A stretch of DNA of 64,000 nucleotides from Eulemur rufifrons (taxonomy: Eukaryota > Chordata > Mammalia > Primates > Lemuridae): assembly GCF_041146395.1 (NCBI RefSeq), contig NC_090989.1, positions 52,478,501-52,542,500 of the forward strand. Direction: 5' to 3'. The stretch's first letter is position 1, and every line of letters starts with the position of its first letter. The translations under genes were made by a program, and so were the position numbers. Positions 1 through 12,470 of the stretch are shown here, one piece after another. Below the pieces are notes generated by a model. The model was not told the origin of the DNA. It saw only the letters and a list, made by a program, of their open reading frames with translations, and made no database searches.

Positions 1-1529
1 GAGTCCCAGATTAAAAGCCTATACTATTTCTCAGATCTACTTGAAATGTTCTTAGAGTTTTTAGAGAGAAATTATAGTTTCTTGAGATATCAGTAGGCAA
101 ATAATAACAAACAAAAGGTTTGCATTCTTTCTTTTTCCTATCTTCTGATTAATTCTAAACCTACCATAATAGATTTTTTTGCATTATTAGTTCAACATTT
201 TTATGTGCCACTGTTACTGAGCCTAGGTTCCATGGCTTCAGTTGTGTCTTGATGAATAAAAAGGATACATTTTGATACACAGTTTGTTTTGGTTTTTTAT
301 TTTTTTCACATAATCAGCCCTATTCTTTTTAATACCAAGTATATTGAAATGCATAAACTATTTGAGATAAATTTTAAAAAACAATGTTTCTTGTTACAGA
401 ATTTATTGATTGAGGAAGGAAAATTGATACGTTAAGCAAGAAAGACATGAAAGAGTTACTCCTGGCTCAAGATGGCAGACTATGCTGGTCTCTACTGAGA
501 CCCTGTAAGATGTAAGATGGAGCTCTCCTTAGGAAATAACCCCATAGTTTGAAGAAAATGGAAAGGAGTGTTTCCAGTGAATATGAGATTACAGCAAATG
601 GCATAAAACTGAAATCAAATGTAGTTGTTTAATCAATAACATATAACTGCCAGACAAGAAAAGGCTAGCAGACAGATGCAGAGGAGGTGAGAGCTGGTGT
701 GTTCCATACAATGCCCAGAAGTTTAAGTGAATGTATCTTTTAAACAACCAGAAACAAACAAACAAACAAAAGAACAAATAAAAATAATGTTCACATCAAA
801 CTCTGGGAAGAGCTAAAGAGAAGGCAGTTAAAGAGTTAAGCCCTTACATTTCATATCAGGTAGTTCTCTAAAGGTGAAAATACAATATATAAAACATAAG
901 TATTTGATCTAGAATTACTAGAAGTAATCTCCAAAACTAAAAATCTTCTATTTGTTACTTACTTTAATAAAAAGATAAAGCTAAATTAAATTTTTTAAAA
1001 AGGCAGGGGGAGTGATTCAATTCAGACGGTGTGGAATGGGCAATTATTCAACATACAACGTATGAACAGTCTGGATTCCTCTTGGAAAGGACAACATTCA
1101 GTATCAAATTAAAGTGAGCAACAGAAAGTCATCTTGGCTAGAATGGGAAGAGGAGTGGTTGGGGGAAAGTAGAAAAGAGAGTAATTACAGCTGATGAAAG
1201 GCTTTTTTAAAGGTGTCGGTATCTATGTAACAGTGTCAATGTCTATGTAACCAAACTTTCAGATATATGGGAAGTATCTTAAGACTTTGGGTCTTTTTCT
1301 TTCTTCCATCCTATGAAATAGAGCTAATAATAAATAATACTTGCTTGCTTCTAAATCCCAAGACTATTACGAAGATTAATTAAATAAAACTCGTAAGGCA
1401 CTTTTACTCTCCTGCAAAGAATTCTTGTAGGTATATAGTATTATTACCTTAAGTTACTCTAGGCATTTGAAAACTTAAATTATATCAAGCTTTACTTTCA
1501 CAGGCTATAATATGCCTTACCAGCAATAT

Positions 1530-1571
1530 GCATGCACACGCACACACACACACGCACACACACACTCACAC
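1530..1571. repeat. CA-rich microsatellite
   Basis: An imperfect CA dinucleotide run is interrupted by single CG and CT steps (cacacgcaca, cactcaca). It is a simple repeat and probably length-polymorphic. Confidence 0.9.
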
Positions 1572-1834
1572 AGTTCCTTGTCCATTGAAAACTTGTAAGA
1601 AATTACAGTTGTAATTTATTTTCTTTATCACCAGGTGCTCAAGAAGGAGACAACTTTTAATATCTGGGAGAAATCAATATAGGAAGTCCAGTTTTAGCAG
1701 AGTAGCTGAGTTAGCATCAAAGTTAGTGGAGAAGATGCTAGCAGGCACATCTCCGTTAAGGAACTATAAAGGTCTTATTTTCTAAGAATTGAGCAGTGTT
1801 ACACTGTGTGCCATCTTTTCACACGTGTAATCAT

Positions 1835-1935
1835 ACGACAAGCATTTATTTAATGGCCTTCTAAGTGCGAGGCACATCAGGGAACAAACCAGACAGACTA
1901 TCTGCCCTCAGGGAACTGATACGGTCTCAAGGTGC
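1835..1935 (-). repeat. L2 LINE 3'-end fragment
   Basis: The order 'gcatttattt...ggcacatcagggaacaa...ccctcagggaactgat' matches the reverse complement of the L2 3' tail, typically ATTTATTGAGC, GGCACTG and CCTCAGGGAGCT. It is short and diverged. The assignment is from memory of the consensus. Confidence 0.55.
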
Positions 1936-2087
1936 AAGTTTTTAAAGATAGCAAATTCTTCACATGATACTTCTGGCTTTAAGGGTAATCACATTGATTT
2001 TCCTTTTTTCATCATGATCCACCTATTTAAAAATTTAAAAAAAAAGCTTGTGTATTCAAATTTATATGTGATTGAAATCTGAAACTA

Positions 2088-2316
2088 CAGGTTGAGTATC
2101 CTTTATCTGAAATACTTGAGACCAGAAATGTTTTGGATTTCGAATTTTTGGCGGTTTTGGAATATTTGCATTGTAGTTAACAGTGGAACATCCCAAATCT
2201 GAAAATCCAAAATGTTTCAATGAGCATTTCTTTTGAGTTTCACTTTGGTACTCAGAAAATTTTAGATTTTGGAGCATTTCACACTTTGGATCTTCTGATT
2301 AGGGATATCGAACCTG
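2088..2316. mobile_element. Tigger-type (Tc1/mariner) miniature element, MER2-like
   Basis: The element begins caggttgagtatcc and ends in the near reverse complement gatatcgaacctg. It is flanked by TA on both sides (2086-2087 and 2317-2318), as expected for Tc1/mariner insertion. The interior is rich in 'aaatctgaaaatccaaaatg' phrases typical of this family. It is non-coding and old. Confidence 0.8.
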
Positions 2317-2344
2317 TAATAAATATATTTTCTCTTATATATTT

Positions 2345-2610
2345 ATAATATCAATCTTTGACCTCCTCCAAGAAGCCCTTCATGATTTCCTGGGCCAAAT
2401 TAGATTCCTCTTATTCCTAATCCCTTTATAGCCCTTACTTTTACTTTTATCCTTGTAGCACTTGATTATACTTAGTTTTATGCTTTATTATAAATTCTAT
2501 AATAAAAGTTTTGTACTTAAAATTTTTTTCTCATTGTTCTATTTGTAAGTCTTATCTCTAGAAGACTTTAAGCAACTTGGGATCAGGAACAATGACAAGA
2601 TTTAAACTGT
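2345..2610 (+). repeat. L2 LINE 3'-end fragment, sense
   Basis: Phrases such as 'cctccaagaagcccttcatgatttcc' and 'tagaagactttaagcaacttgggatcaggaacaatgac' match the sense-strand end of L2 (CTAGACTGTAAGCTCCTTGAGGGCAGGGAC). It is diverged and lacks the terminal tail. Confidence 0.6.
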
Positions 2611-2649
2611 GCAGGGCTCCCCACCTGCCTGCAGAGTAGTTATTATTAT

Positions 2650-2895
2650 GACAGCTAACACTTACTGAGCACTGCCTCCATTCAAGATGCAATTCTTAAG
2701 TGTATTCCATAAGAATAAATCTATGTAATATTTACTATGTAATAGTAACTCTATAGACAATTCTGAGTTGTCTTGTTTACCTTATAAGTAAATATTAAAC
2801 CATCAGGTGAGGAAACAGAGGCAGAGAAGGGTTAGATGCCTGCCCATGATGGTGTAGCTGCTAAGTGGCAGAACTGGGATTTGAAGCCAGGAGAA
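2650..2895 (+). repeat. MIR SINE
   Basis: It has the MIR order: 'acagctaacacttactgagcac' at the start, then 'ggtgaggaaacagaggcagagaagg', then 'gctaagtggcagaactgggatttgaagcc'. These correspond to the conserved core and 3' portion. Confidence 0.8.
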
Positions 2896-3027
2896 CTAGC
2901 CTTGTCTTTGTATAGCATACAGGGGCCTTGGTAATTCGGCCCCCACCCACCTGGCCTAATGCTGACCACTTCTGCTGTGGTGTCCTGTGCCGCATCCCTA
3001 GTGGAGATAGCAGCAGCCAGAGCAAGG

Positions 3028-3232
3028 GCATTTCGTGAGTGCTGCCTGGGGCCAGGCACTGTTCTGAGCACTTTACGTTGATTATCTCATTTCAGCCTCC
3101 CAAGAACGCTGTGAGGTTGGTTTATTATTTTCCTCATTTTATAAATGAGGAAACTGGGTCAGAGAGGTGAAATAACTTCTCTAAGTTTATAAAATGAGGA
3201 AGTCATAATACTGGAATTTAAACCCACATTAT
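3028..3232 (+). repeat. MIR SINE
   Basis: It contains 'gtgctgcctggggccaggcactgttctgagcac', 'ttatctcatttcagcctcc', 'ataaatgaggaaactgggtcagagagg' and 'ctggaatttaaaccca' in the MIR consensus order. This is one of the better preserved copies in the window. Confidence 0.85.
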
Positions 3233-3977
3233 TTTTAATTAAATAAGATAGGTAAAATCTGGTTCAATATTTGTTAAAGGAATGATTTTATGCCCATATT
3301 TTAAATACTGGGTTTTAAATTTAAAACATATAGATTTAGATACAATTGAAAGTTTTCATCTTTATTATAATTTCTGACATCAATGAAATGAAAAAATTTA
3401 TTTTCTTATCCTTTGGTACATTTGAGTTAATTTGGTGTGTGCCTCTCTTAGGCTACTATGTTTATTCCAGGATATTTAAATCCATTGAATTCTAACCTCC
3501 TTGCCCCATTTCCTACCCCTACTCCCATCAAAGCTTTTTTTATTCCCTTCTCATAGTTTTGTAGCTTTTAAACACATTGTGTGAGGAAATAGACTTTATT
3601 TAAATTTTACATTGAAAGGAAATGGGCTCTCTGAGCTTTCTCTCTTCCTGAGTAAAGATCTCTCCCTTTATGTCACTGTTCACTGCCCATTTTGGCTGGA
3701 ACTGCCCATCCAGCCAAAGAGCTCAGCCTCTTCCATGTGTCAGCACTAGGGCCCGAAGCCCAGAGAATCAGGTCCTTTTACAAGCCAACTTGATTGACAA
3801 CCGTGTATCCTCGTTGAGTTCCCGGGCTGCGTTGCTGAACTTGCATGCACACCTTGGTCTCTCTGAGATGAAGGGAAGGGTAGTGTGGAAGGTGGGCAGT
3901 AAGAAAGAGGAGGATGGAGAACGAGAGGATAAAAGAACATCCTTCACAAGAGAAGGACCACCGTTCCATTGTTGAGA

Positions 3978-4180
3978 ACACGTTTACATACGCGATTGCA
4001 TTTTATTCTCACATTGTTCTGTGAAGAGGGCAAGCAGACAGGGAAGCATCATTACCTACTTTATCAAATAAGGAAACTGAGGTAGAAAGATGATGTTAGT
4101 TGTCTCAACTCTACTGCAGTTATTTGTAGAACTGGCCTGGAGTCTGTTCTGTACTCCCGCATACTATTGCTCTGCCACAC
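3978..4180 (+). repeat. MIR SINE, diverged
   Basis: 'cattttattctcacattgttctgtgaagag', 'ataaggaaactgaggtagaaag' and 'agaactggcctggagtctg' follow MIR order, with heavy substitution. Confidence 0.65.
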
Positions 4181-4589
4181 AGATTATAATTACAGAAGAG
4201 CTTGACTCTTGGAGTAAAATCAGTGCTCTCGTAGTCCTGATGCCCTGAATTTTTATTCAGGGCCTTATTCTTCCTTTCAGCCAGATGACTGAACAGGTAT
4301 TCTGATTTTGGGAGTGCTCAACTCCATGCGATGCTGTTTGGTCCTGCTCCCCAGGGTAGCCCGGCTCTCTTCTCAGATGTAATACACTGCTGGTGTCAGG
4401 TCGCCAAGGGCAGTGCTGTAGGACTCAGGTTCTTCCTGAACTCTAGATGGCACCTGTACCCCCAAACCATCTCTTCCCACCTCCCTCTAAGCCTTCTGTC
4501 TCAAATTCCCTCTTTCAGTGAAAGGCTTTAACCCACCTTAGAAACACAAGCATTATGTTTTTCACCCCTTTCCCTGAGCCCTGACATCT

Positions 4590-5300
4590 TTCCAGACAAT
4601 TACTGGGGCCTGGTAATTACCATCTCTGACTTAATTGGGGCCCGCATCTCAGCTGGCTTATTTCCTTAACCTTCTAATGGGTCTCCTCCTCCAGTCCCTC
4701 CCCAGCCAAGGTCGCCCTGCACTCCTTCACTGACAGACTTATCTAACTGCACATCTCTTATCTGACTAAAATCCTTGGCTGGCTCCCCGCTGCTTTCAGC
4801 CTAATGTTCAAACTTCTTAACATAGAATTCAAATTTCTCTCAGTCTGATTGTCTCTCACTATACTCCCACGCGTCTTATTCTTCAGCCGCACTGGGCAAG
4901 GCACACGGGGTATTGCCACCACGCTTTCCGGCCTGCTCTTACCACATCATTTCCATACTTCTGGTGGGAGAACTGCTGGCTTTTCTTCTCGTCATATCTC
5001 AGACGCTACCTACCTATCTTCCTTCCACCCGTCCCCACAGGGAATGAAGGCCGCTTCTCTGTCCCGTATGCCTTGTAATATTTCACCAGTGTGCACTTAC
5101 ATTCTTTCATGTGTAGCTGTCCCCTGCACGTGAGTTACAAGCAACTTAAGGGTTAGGCACATTCCTTTACTCATCATTTTATTCCCTTGCATACACTAGA
5201 TACAAGTGGAATATAAGCTGCTTGAAAGTGGCAGTCTTTATGGCTGGCATATAGTCAGTATGTACTGAATATTTTTTGAATGAGTGAGCAATAAATGTTT
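4590..5300 (+). repeat. L2 LINE 3' region, sense
   Basis: Consecutive L2 landmarks are visible: 'actaaaatccttggctggctccccgctgctttcagcctaatgttcaaacttcttaa', a CT-rich stretch, then the 3' tail 'taagctgcttgaaagtggcag...ggcatatagtcagtatgtactgaatattttttgaatgag'. It is ~700 bases and truncated at the 5' end. The 94-residue open frame at 4849-5133 lies inside this repeat and is not a gene. Confidence 0.7.
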
Positions 5301-8274
5301 GAGTTAGCAAGGGTACAATGTGTGGCTCAGATACAACCAGTGCACGTACCCCGTTTGTTGGCCATGTGTTCATCACAGTGCCAGCAGTGTGTGGCTGTGG
5401 TCTTGTGCCTTACAAAGTAGGAATGGGCTCTTGATGATACCTGGCTTTCCAGAACATTTACAGTGCATGTAACTGGCTTCATCTTGTTTCATATCAGGAG
5501 GCTGGATCACTTTTATTAAATATACATATGGAATTTTCACTATCTGAATTGCTCCTGTGAAAAAAAAATACTACTTCATCATAATTTTTAATTATACTAA
5601 TCATTCCCCTTCCTTGGTTATTGAGAATTATAGCTAAATCAGAGGGAGGATTGAATTTGAGGAAAGTAGAATATGTGGTTAACAAAAATCCCTTTAGCTG
5701 TTTTCTTTTTTTGGGCATATAGCAACACCTAGTGGCTTCACAGATTATTTCAGAGACTATTCCTAGAAACAGCTTCTTGGATATTTTCTCCCTTGATTTA
5801 ACCACTGGTTATTTAGTATCTTTTCTTTTCTCTTAATGAAAAACTATCTTTGACTACTTATGTTATATTTAGAAAGTAAACTGGCTCTAGTATAGGAATG
5901 GATATCAAGGAATTGATGTTTATCCGTAAAAAGTGTGCCCCACCTAATAAAAGTAAGCAATTTAAAGTAACTTAAATGCAAACAACAAGGCAATACAGCA
6001 CAGCACAATGTTTTAAACATTTCACTAGGTCTGGGACTCTCTGATTAATATTACTCAGATAGGAGCCTTTTGTGGGAAATACCCTCTCCCTTTGACATGG
6101 ATAGAATTCTATATTTCTTTATCAAATGTATATTGTATTAGCATATGTACAAATGTACACATTTTATTGGATGTCTTATTCATCAAGCACTCAAAAATGA
6201 ATTCTATATAAATACATTTGCCATGTCATTGAACCATTTTTACATTTTGAGATTTTAGATAGAAATGTCTGACATGTATCACACAGATTCTGTCTTATTA
6301 ATGAAGAATATATTTTATAATTATACTTATCTTGACAATTTAGGATTATAGTTGTAAATATTCATTTTTGCCTTGTGATGCCTTTGGGAGAATTTTCGGG
6401 GCTATTTGCCCTACTTTAATTTGTTTTAGACAGACTACAATGCTGTATGAAATTTTTGTATCTGGTCTTTACAGTTTTTCTGTCTTTTCCTTCTGTCTCA
6501 TCCTGCTGCTGGCATTGTTTCTTCCCTTCCCAGCCCTCTTTCTTTTTCTTGTCCCCACTCTGGGCCCCTTCTGATTTGCTGCTTCTGTTCTTCGGTGGAG
6601 TAGAGAGACAGGTATCCAAGTCAGGTAACAACACAGCTTAGCAGTAACCCAATTTTCCTGGCCCCTAATTCTGTGCCATTTCCATTATATTATACTGCAC
6701 TGAAGATACGTGCTAAATTCACAGTGCTTTAAAGTAAGCATAACTAGATTTTGAGAGAGGACATGGTTCAGTAGAGTGAAATGCTTAGCCTTAGTGATTA
6801 TATAACTGCTATTTTAACCATTGGACAGCCTTTGTTGTACTTCCTGGCCTGGTCACTGAGATTCTTCCTAGGCACACAAACATGAAGAGAATCAAGTTAG
6901 TCAACAAATAGTCATTGTGCATCTGCTTTGTGTCAGATGCATGGTGAGTACAAACACACATGCATAGACTTCTTTGATTGTATAGTACAATGACATAACA
7001 TGTGCAGAATTATAGATGCCTTGATAATGACATCTGAATTTTCCATTCAAATAGAAAGTTTTATTTAAGACCATCTATCCTAAAGACTTATAGAGGGTAT
7101 CATTTGACTATTAAACTTTATGACTTGAGGTGTTGTGGCCAAATAATCTATAAATGACACCTAAAAGAAAGTTGTATTTTCTTGTTGCTTAAATGAACTC
7201 TAAGCCATAGGGTAACTTACTTCCTCATAAATGGTAACTATTTCTCATGCATCATGGGATCTAAAATAAGAATATAGGTTATATAGACTTCATGTAACTA
7301 TCCTAAATGATAATATATTTAAGTATAAATATCTTTTGTAGATTTCTGTCACATGTACACCTATTTTATTAAAGCTTTATGAAGACATTTTGTAATTTTA
7401 ATTTAGTTGTAACCTTGATTTTAAATCAAATTTTGATAATTTACCAAATTATCTAGAAGCCAAGCACATAGGATTTCTTGGTAAACCAGGAAAGTGTTGA
7501 TTTTCTTTTGTTATTTCTAAATTATAAAAGATACATTTTGTTCAAATATTCCTTCGAATAAAGAAATGCCCAATCTTTTGTGGCTACTAGTTTCAGGATT
7601 TGTTGGCCTTCTTTTTAGTGCATTTTGTGTCTCCTTGGTGGGACATTTGGCACAACATGTCAAATAGTCAAGTGACAATAAGGGAGTCAGGCTTTGCAGC
7701 CAAACCGCAGGTGGCAAATTAATTAAAGCTTTTGCACCTTCTCTGTGGTGCATATCACTGGGAGAAGGTGGCCATTACTCTTTAAAATCCAAAGATGACG
7801 ATTAAAATTTCACATGCTTGCTCCTGCCCAGTGGTCTGTGACACTGTTAGAGAAACATATCCCCAGAGTCTAATAAGAGGTTCAGTGAGAAACTGTTTGT
7901 AGGAGCGTAACCTGACTGGCAGCTCTTTCCTTAGGATTTACCCATCTAATATAATTACACGCAGCTATTAAAATCACATTGGAGAAGATTTAATGACTCA
8001 GGAAAATTAATGTTTTGTTAAGTTTAAAAAAAAGAACATTCTGTAACTGTAGTATAGTATCTGATTTTTATTGAAAAAAATTACCTATTTTTATTTTTTG
8101 GATTTTTGACAGTAAACTTAGATTATCTTGTAGTCAAAAAATAAATTATTAAAAAGCATTTGAAACTTCTGTTTTTCCTTTAAAGTGAAAGATAACTTTT
8201 TTCTAGACTCCCTTCCTTCATGGGGAGGAAACACACTGATTTAGGATTTAGAAGACCTGTTATCAACTTTTATT

Positions 8275-8385
8275 AGTTCATTCAACAAATACTTGTTAAA
8301 TATATACATCGTGCCCAGACAGTGTTGGGAATAACAGATTAAACAAGGCACCTGGGAGAGGACGTACAATAAACACATATGTATG
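8275..8385 (-). repeat. L2 LINE 3'-end fragment
   Basis: 'tcattcaacaaatacttgttaaatatatac' followed by 'cagtgttgggaataacag' and 'acaataaacacat' matches the reverse complement of the L2 3' end. Confidence 0.6.
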
Positions 8386-9270
8386 TCTTGTGTTAAGTGT
8401 TCATTAAAGAATGATTATTGAATGTTTGTGAGGGAAAGTATCATTTATCTCTCTGCTCCTAAATTCCCTTCATCTGGAAAAAGAGAGGGGGTTATATTAG
8501 AGGAATAATGAAATCCTTCCCTCTCTAACATTTTGAGTCTCCCACGACTTTTGAATTACAGTTGACTACCTAAGTGATTATGTCAGCCAAATGCAGAAAT
8601 GCATCAATTCTAGCATTAAGATAAAAGAGGAAATGTATATCCTGGGAATTGTACTTGATTAATAGAATTTTTTTAAAGTGACATTTCCATAACTTCTTGA
8701 TAATGAAGATGGCAAATAGTAAATAGTACAAAAGAAAATATATATTAGAAATTTCTCTTAGGTAAATACTGATCTTTCTAATATTGGGGCTTGTGTGTAA
8801 ACACATGAAAACCTTAGAAATCAAGAATTTGACACAAGTTTTGTTTCTTTAGAAGTCTTATATTATCAGATCTCACTTATGTTTTCATATATTTAGGTGA
8901 TATGAAATAGTGAGGAAACACGGAACATGAAAGAAGTAGATTTTTTTTTTGGATTTGGTGGCAAAAAGCCAAGAGATCAAATAGGTGACTTTGTAGAAAT
9001 TTCTCTTAGGTGAATATTTATTTACCTTTCTAAACTGCATTGTTCTGTACGTCTCCTCCTACTTGTGGTGTTATTAATATCTATCTAGCAGCTGAATGGT
9101 CATTTGTATAGAACTTTGCATAATAAGTGCTTTTTTGTAACAGTCTTGCTTCAAATTGGGGAAAATAAAACCATTCTTTCCTTAAGATAGGAACGTTTTA
9201 TGTGACATTTGTCTCTGTTATCTTGCGGAAGCTATTCCTGTGATGCTCATGCCACCTTGCTTTGTTTCAG

Positions 9271-9351
9271 ATATCCTCTGGCACATGCAGGCCTGACGTT
9301 CCAGAATCCCCTGAATTGCGTCAGAAGTCACCATTGTTCCAGTTTGCTGAG
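9271..9351 (+). CDS. BBX: BBX exon, first copy of the ISSxT...LFQxAE repeat (27 codons)
   Basis: The exon is 81 bases, phase 0 at both ends. It follows the acceptor tttgtttcag and precedes the donor gtaata. It translates as ISSGTCRPDVPESPELRQKS then PLFQFAE. Human BBX has an almost identical segment around residues 220-250, C-terminal to the HMG box; those positions are from memory. The closing motif K-S-P-L-F-Q-F-A-E recurs in the next two exons, which points to tandem exon duplication. The function of the repeat is unknown; a short protein-interaction motif is plausible. Because it is 81 bases and phase 0, it can be skipped without a frameshift. Confidence 0.95.
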
Positions 9352-10204
9352 GTAATATATTGCAATTTATACTGAATTCATGAGGAAATTATAAAGTGAG
9401 CTTAAATTTGCGCTGATGATAGTAACTGAAAGAAATGAAGAATTCTTCTCAGTTCAATGAACCATAAATGGGAAAATAGAATCAAATTTTGGAAGAGGTT
9501 TTGGAATTCCAGAGTTCTTAGCTAAGGAATAACACATTTATGTGTTTATAGAAGCTTATTATTAAGTCATACTAAAAATTATTACACTTAAGCCTTATTA
9601 ATTTTTATTTATGGGCAGTAAGGTTAAAAATGTAATTGAATTACTATTAGAATTTATTTATTACATGTTGATTTGATAAATCAGAAGATAGAATCAACTC
9701 ATGGTTATTGACTATGCATTCCTTTTTTTAGTACCTTTCCCCCATCTTAATTGAAACTTTAGCATGAGATTGGCAGTTTCCAAAATCTTACCTTTTGTCA
9801 GACCTCTTCAGCTCAATATGTCTCTTGACACTGGTTCAACAAGATGTTGTAGAAAAGCACATTATCCTTTATATCAAGTGTAAAGGTTAAGACTGCTTCC
9901 CCAAATATATTTACCCTAGACTCAATATGAGCCCTCATTGATTAATTTTTTCCTTAAATGTCTCGCTTGATTATTTGAATTGTCTTTCACTAGACATTTC
10001 CTACACTGTCACCCTTCCTGGCATTTGCCCATCATGTTACAATTCTGCACAGGGGGAGCATATTTTTAGTTTCAGATTTTTTACCCCTCTAGTTTCTTTC
10101 TCGGTGGTTTTCTCATCATTTTGTTGGCAAACTGCTTTCCATACTGGCACATTAGGCCATTCCTTCAATATTCCCAAATGCCTTGCTAGTATCACCAGAA
10201 TGCT

Positions 10205-10265
10205 TTGTGTGTGTGTGTGTGTGCATGTGTGTATGTACACGTATATATGTACACATACATATATA
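10205..10265. repeat. GT/TA compound microsatellite
   Basis: A (GT)n run is followed by gtatgtacacgtatatatgtacacatacatatata. The whole stretch is an alternating purine-pyrimidine tract. Confidence 0.9.
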
Positions 10266-10329
10266 CTCAGATGATACCTTTATCTGTCACTTTTCTTTCT
10301 GCCTCTGTGTGAGATCTGCCATGAATTCC

Positions 10330-11130
10330 AATTATTTCATATATTGTTTCCTCAAGAATTTAATATTCACTCTGGACTCCCTTTTCAACAGCACTTATAC
10401 CCATGTTAAATAAAATTGGTCCCAACTTTGAAAGCAGAGATGCTTAATGAATGATCCCTGAACCCGTAAAGATCTAATGAAATCTCTAATATTTTATATG
10501 AAATTTTGGGTGTATTAGCATATGTACATTTTTATGGCTTCTACGGCATACCTAAGATTCCAAAGAGATCCCTGATCTTATTGCTTTTATATAAAAAGTC
10601 CCTAATATTCCTCTGAGAGTTCATCTTTATGTCATTAATTGAATTCTTTATCTTAATATTAATTGATGAAAACATCCTTTTGTTTAGAACTTGTGAAATG
10701 CTTTTCAAAAAACTAGGTGGATCAGGATACTGGTTCTATTTTGTTCACTGCCTGATTTGATTATTAAAGAAATATATTGTAGGTCAGGCGCTTCCCTTTA
10801 TATAGACTGTTTACTTTCCTTAGGTTTTATAGAGGGTTGGTGGGGATAAAAAGTAATGTCTGAAGTAAGACCTACTGAGTTTATAGTTCCTAAGACTTCA
10901 GGAAAATTTCTGTGGGTTCATTTTTGCATTCTGTCACTTGCACATGGTGGTCACTTGAAATGACAAGGTGCATGGTTTGACCAAGAATTTCCACAATTTC
11001 ACCCTTGAATGTCTTCAAAACACTTGGTTAAATCTTATCCATTCATGATGGTTTATTTATATCTAGTTTGTTAAAATTGGATCTGGTTGATCTTTTGTCT
11101 TCTTACTGATATTTATTCTAAGAATGCTTG
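10330..11130 (-). repeat. Probable L3/CR1 LINE fossil
   Basis: Several phrases match the minus strand of CR1/L3 as I remember it, in the correct order. These are 'aacagcacttatacccatgttaaataaaattggtccca', 'gtgaaatgcttttcaaaaaactaggtggat', 'caagaatttccacaatttcacccttgaatg' and 'tttatttatatctagtttgttaaaattggat'. It is very diverged; boundaries are approximate and no open frame survives. Confidence 0.5.
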
Positions 11131-11675
11131 TCTGTCTGATTCAAAAGATGCTGTAGAATTAAAACAGCTTCAGCGGTAAATAAAATCGGTAATTCAGTCT
11201 CTCTACTAATTCTTTCTCATCCCCAAACATCACTTTGACACTGTATCACCACGTGGCCCCATTGTTTTTCTAACCAACTTAATTAAGATGGAAAAAGTGG
11301 TTTTTGTGATTGAAGAGTTATGATTAAGGTGCATTAATTGCTTAGTAAATACCCTTCCAGGGAGTTGGTGAACACAGTTGCTTGAATAGAAAGACTTTTG
11401 TGGGACTGGGAATGGCCTGAAGTTATGATACCCAGGCGTTCTGCTCTTATGACTCACTTTAACCCTGTTTTGTAGTTGGATAAAAGCTTTGTTCACTTTG
11501 GAACCAAAATTAATAACTGACCTTGCTCTCAAAACATCCTTGAAAAGTATTTCCTCACAGTGCTCTGAGCAAAGTTAGAAAGAAAGTATCATAATTACCA
11601 AGTGGAAACTAAAGGTCTCCTAGTTGAATCGAGTGTGGTATGGCAGAAACTTCTATCCGCTGTCAGACACTAAAG

Positions 11676-11688
11676 TGTGTGTGTGTGT
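11676..11688. repeat. Short GT run
   Basis: About six GT units (gtgtgtgtgtgtg) precede a G-rich stretch. Confidence 0.8.
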
Positions 11689-11744
11689 TTGGGTTGGATG
11701 GGAGGATGCAGGTGTTATAAAAGAAGGAAATGCTTTTTGTATGT

Positions 11745-11985
11745 AGTGAACAATTTATTGAGTTCTGGTTTCATGCCAAGGAATGTATTTTATGGCTTAT
11801 ATATTTTTTCTCACCACAATCCTGTAAAATGGAGACTATCATCATCATCACCAATTTATACCTGGGAAAAATAAGTCTCAGAGAGTTTAGCTTAGCTGCC
11901 CGAGGTCATGTTGCAAGTGAGTAGCAGAACTGAGATTCAATGCCAGATACCCTGACCAACATCCTTATGCTTCTTTCAGTTTCAA
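11745..11985 (+). repeat. MIR SINE
   Basis: 'caatttattgagttctggtttcatgccaagg', 'ctcaccacaatcctgtaaaatgg', 'agtctcagagagtttagc' and 'gcaagtgagtagcagaactgagattcaatgccag' follow MIR order. A small ATC trinucleotide run sits in the middle. Confidence 0.8.
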
Positions 11986-12395
11986 GCTGCCTCTAAGGAG
12001 AGAACAGCCTGAAGGGGGTGGTATAGGGAAGAGAGAGGGTAACTGGCTTTACTTGCAGCCTCCAGCTTTTAATAATGTATTTTTTTAATTCATTAAAATA
12101 ACGAAATTCATTTCAACAAGTCTCTTGAATATGTGCTGTTTGATACATGGCTGATACTTTTACAAGGGACATGGCAAATGAGCCAGACTCAGTCTTTTTG
12201 TTCTTTCCAGTCATCTGTTTTTAGAAACATGGCCTTTGTCTTTCCTTTATCATTTGTACTGTTCTAAAAGGGATTGAGGGCGATGACTCATTTTTTAATC
12301 TTTATCAGTGTCTACAGTAGAAATATATGGCAGAGTCTAATGGTCTGATATGGAAAAATGTCCTTGTACATTAAGAATTACTTGTTTCCTTTCAG

Positions 12396-12470
12396 ATATC
12401 TTCAAGTACATCCCACCCTGAAGCTCCTACGAAACAGTGTCAGCCGTCGGCCTTGTTTCAGTTTGCAGAG
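12396..12470 (+). CDS. BBX: BBX exon, second copy of the ISSxT...LFQxAE repeat (25 codons)
   Basis: The exon is 75 bases, phase 0 at both ends. It follows the acceptor cctttcag and precedes the donor gtacag. It encodes ISSSTSHPEAPTKQCQPSA then LFQFAE. Human BBX has ISSSTSH...TKQCQ.SALFQFAE at this place, so the identification is secure. The start (ISSST) and end (SALFQFAE) align with the exons at 9271 and 20287, while the middle differs and is two codons shorter. The donor is followed by a T-rich tract. Skipping would keep the frame. Confidence 0.95.

Larger units (their letters stand above)
1..9270 (+). other. BBX: BBX intron (3' part), upstream of the first visible exon
   Basis: This is intron sequence ending in the acceptor tttgtttcag. 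It has no supported gene. It holds a CA microsatellite near 1540, L2 fragments at 1835-1935, 2345-2610, 4590-5300 and 8275-8385, a Tigger-type element at 2088-2316, and MIR copies at 2650-2895, 3028-3232 and 3978-4180. The stretch 5400-8270 is AT-rich unique-looking sequence. I recognise nothing in it beyond a weak L2/MIR-like patch near 6890-7010. Confidence 0.85.
9352..12395 (+). other. BBX: BBX intron between repeat exons 1 and 2
   Basis: The intron is GT-AG, 3044 bases. It contains a GT/TA microsatellite at 10205-10265, a probable L3/CR1 fossil on the minus strand at about 10330-11130, a short GT run at 11676-11688 and a MIR at 11745-11985. The open frames in 9975-10413 are low-complexity translations and are not supported as genes. 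Confidence 0.85.
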
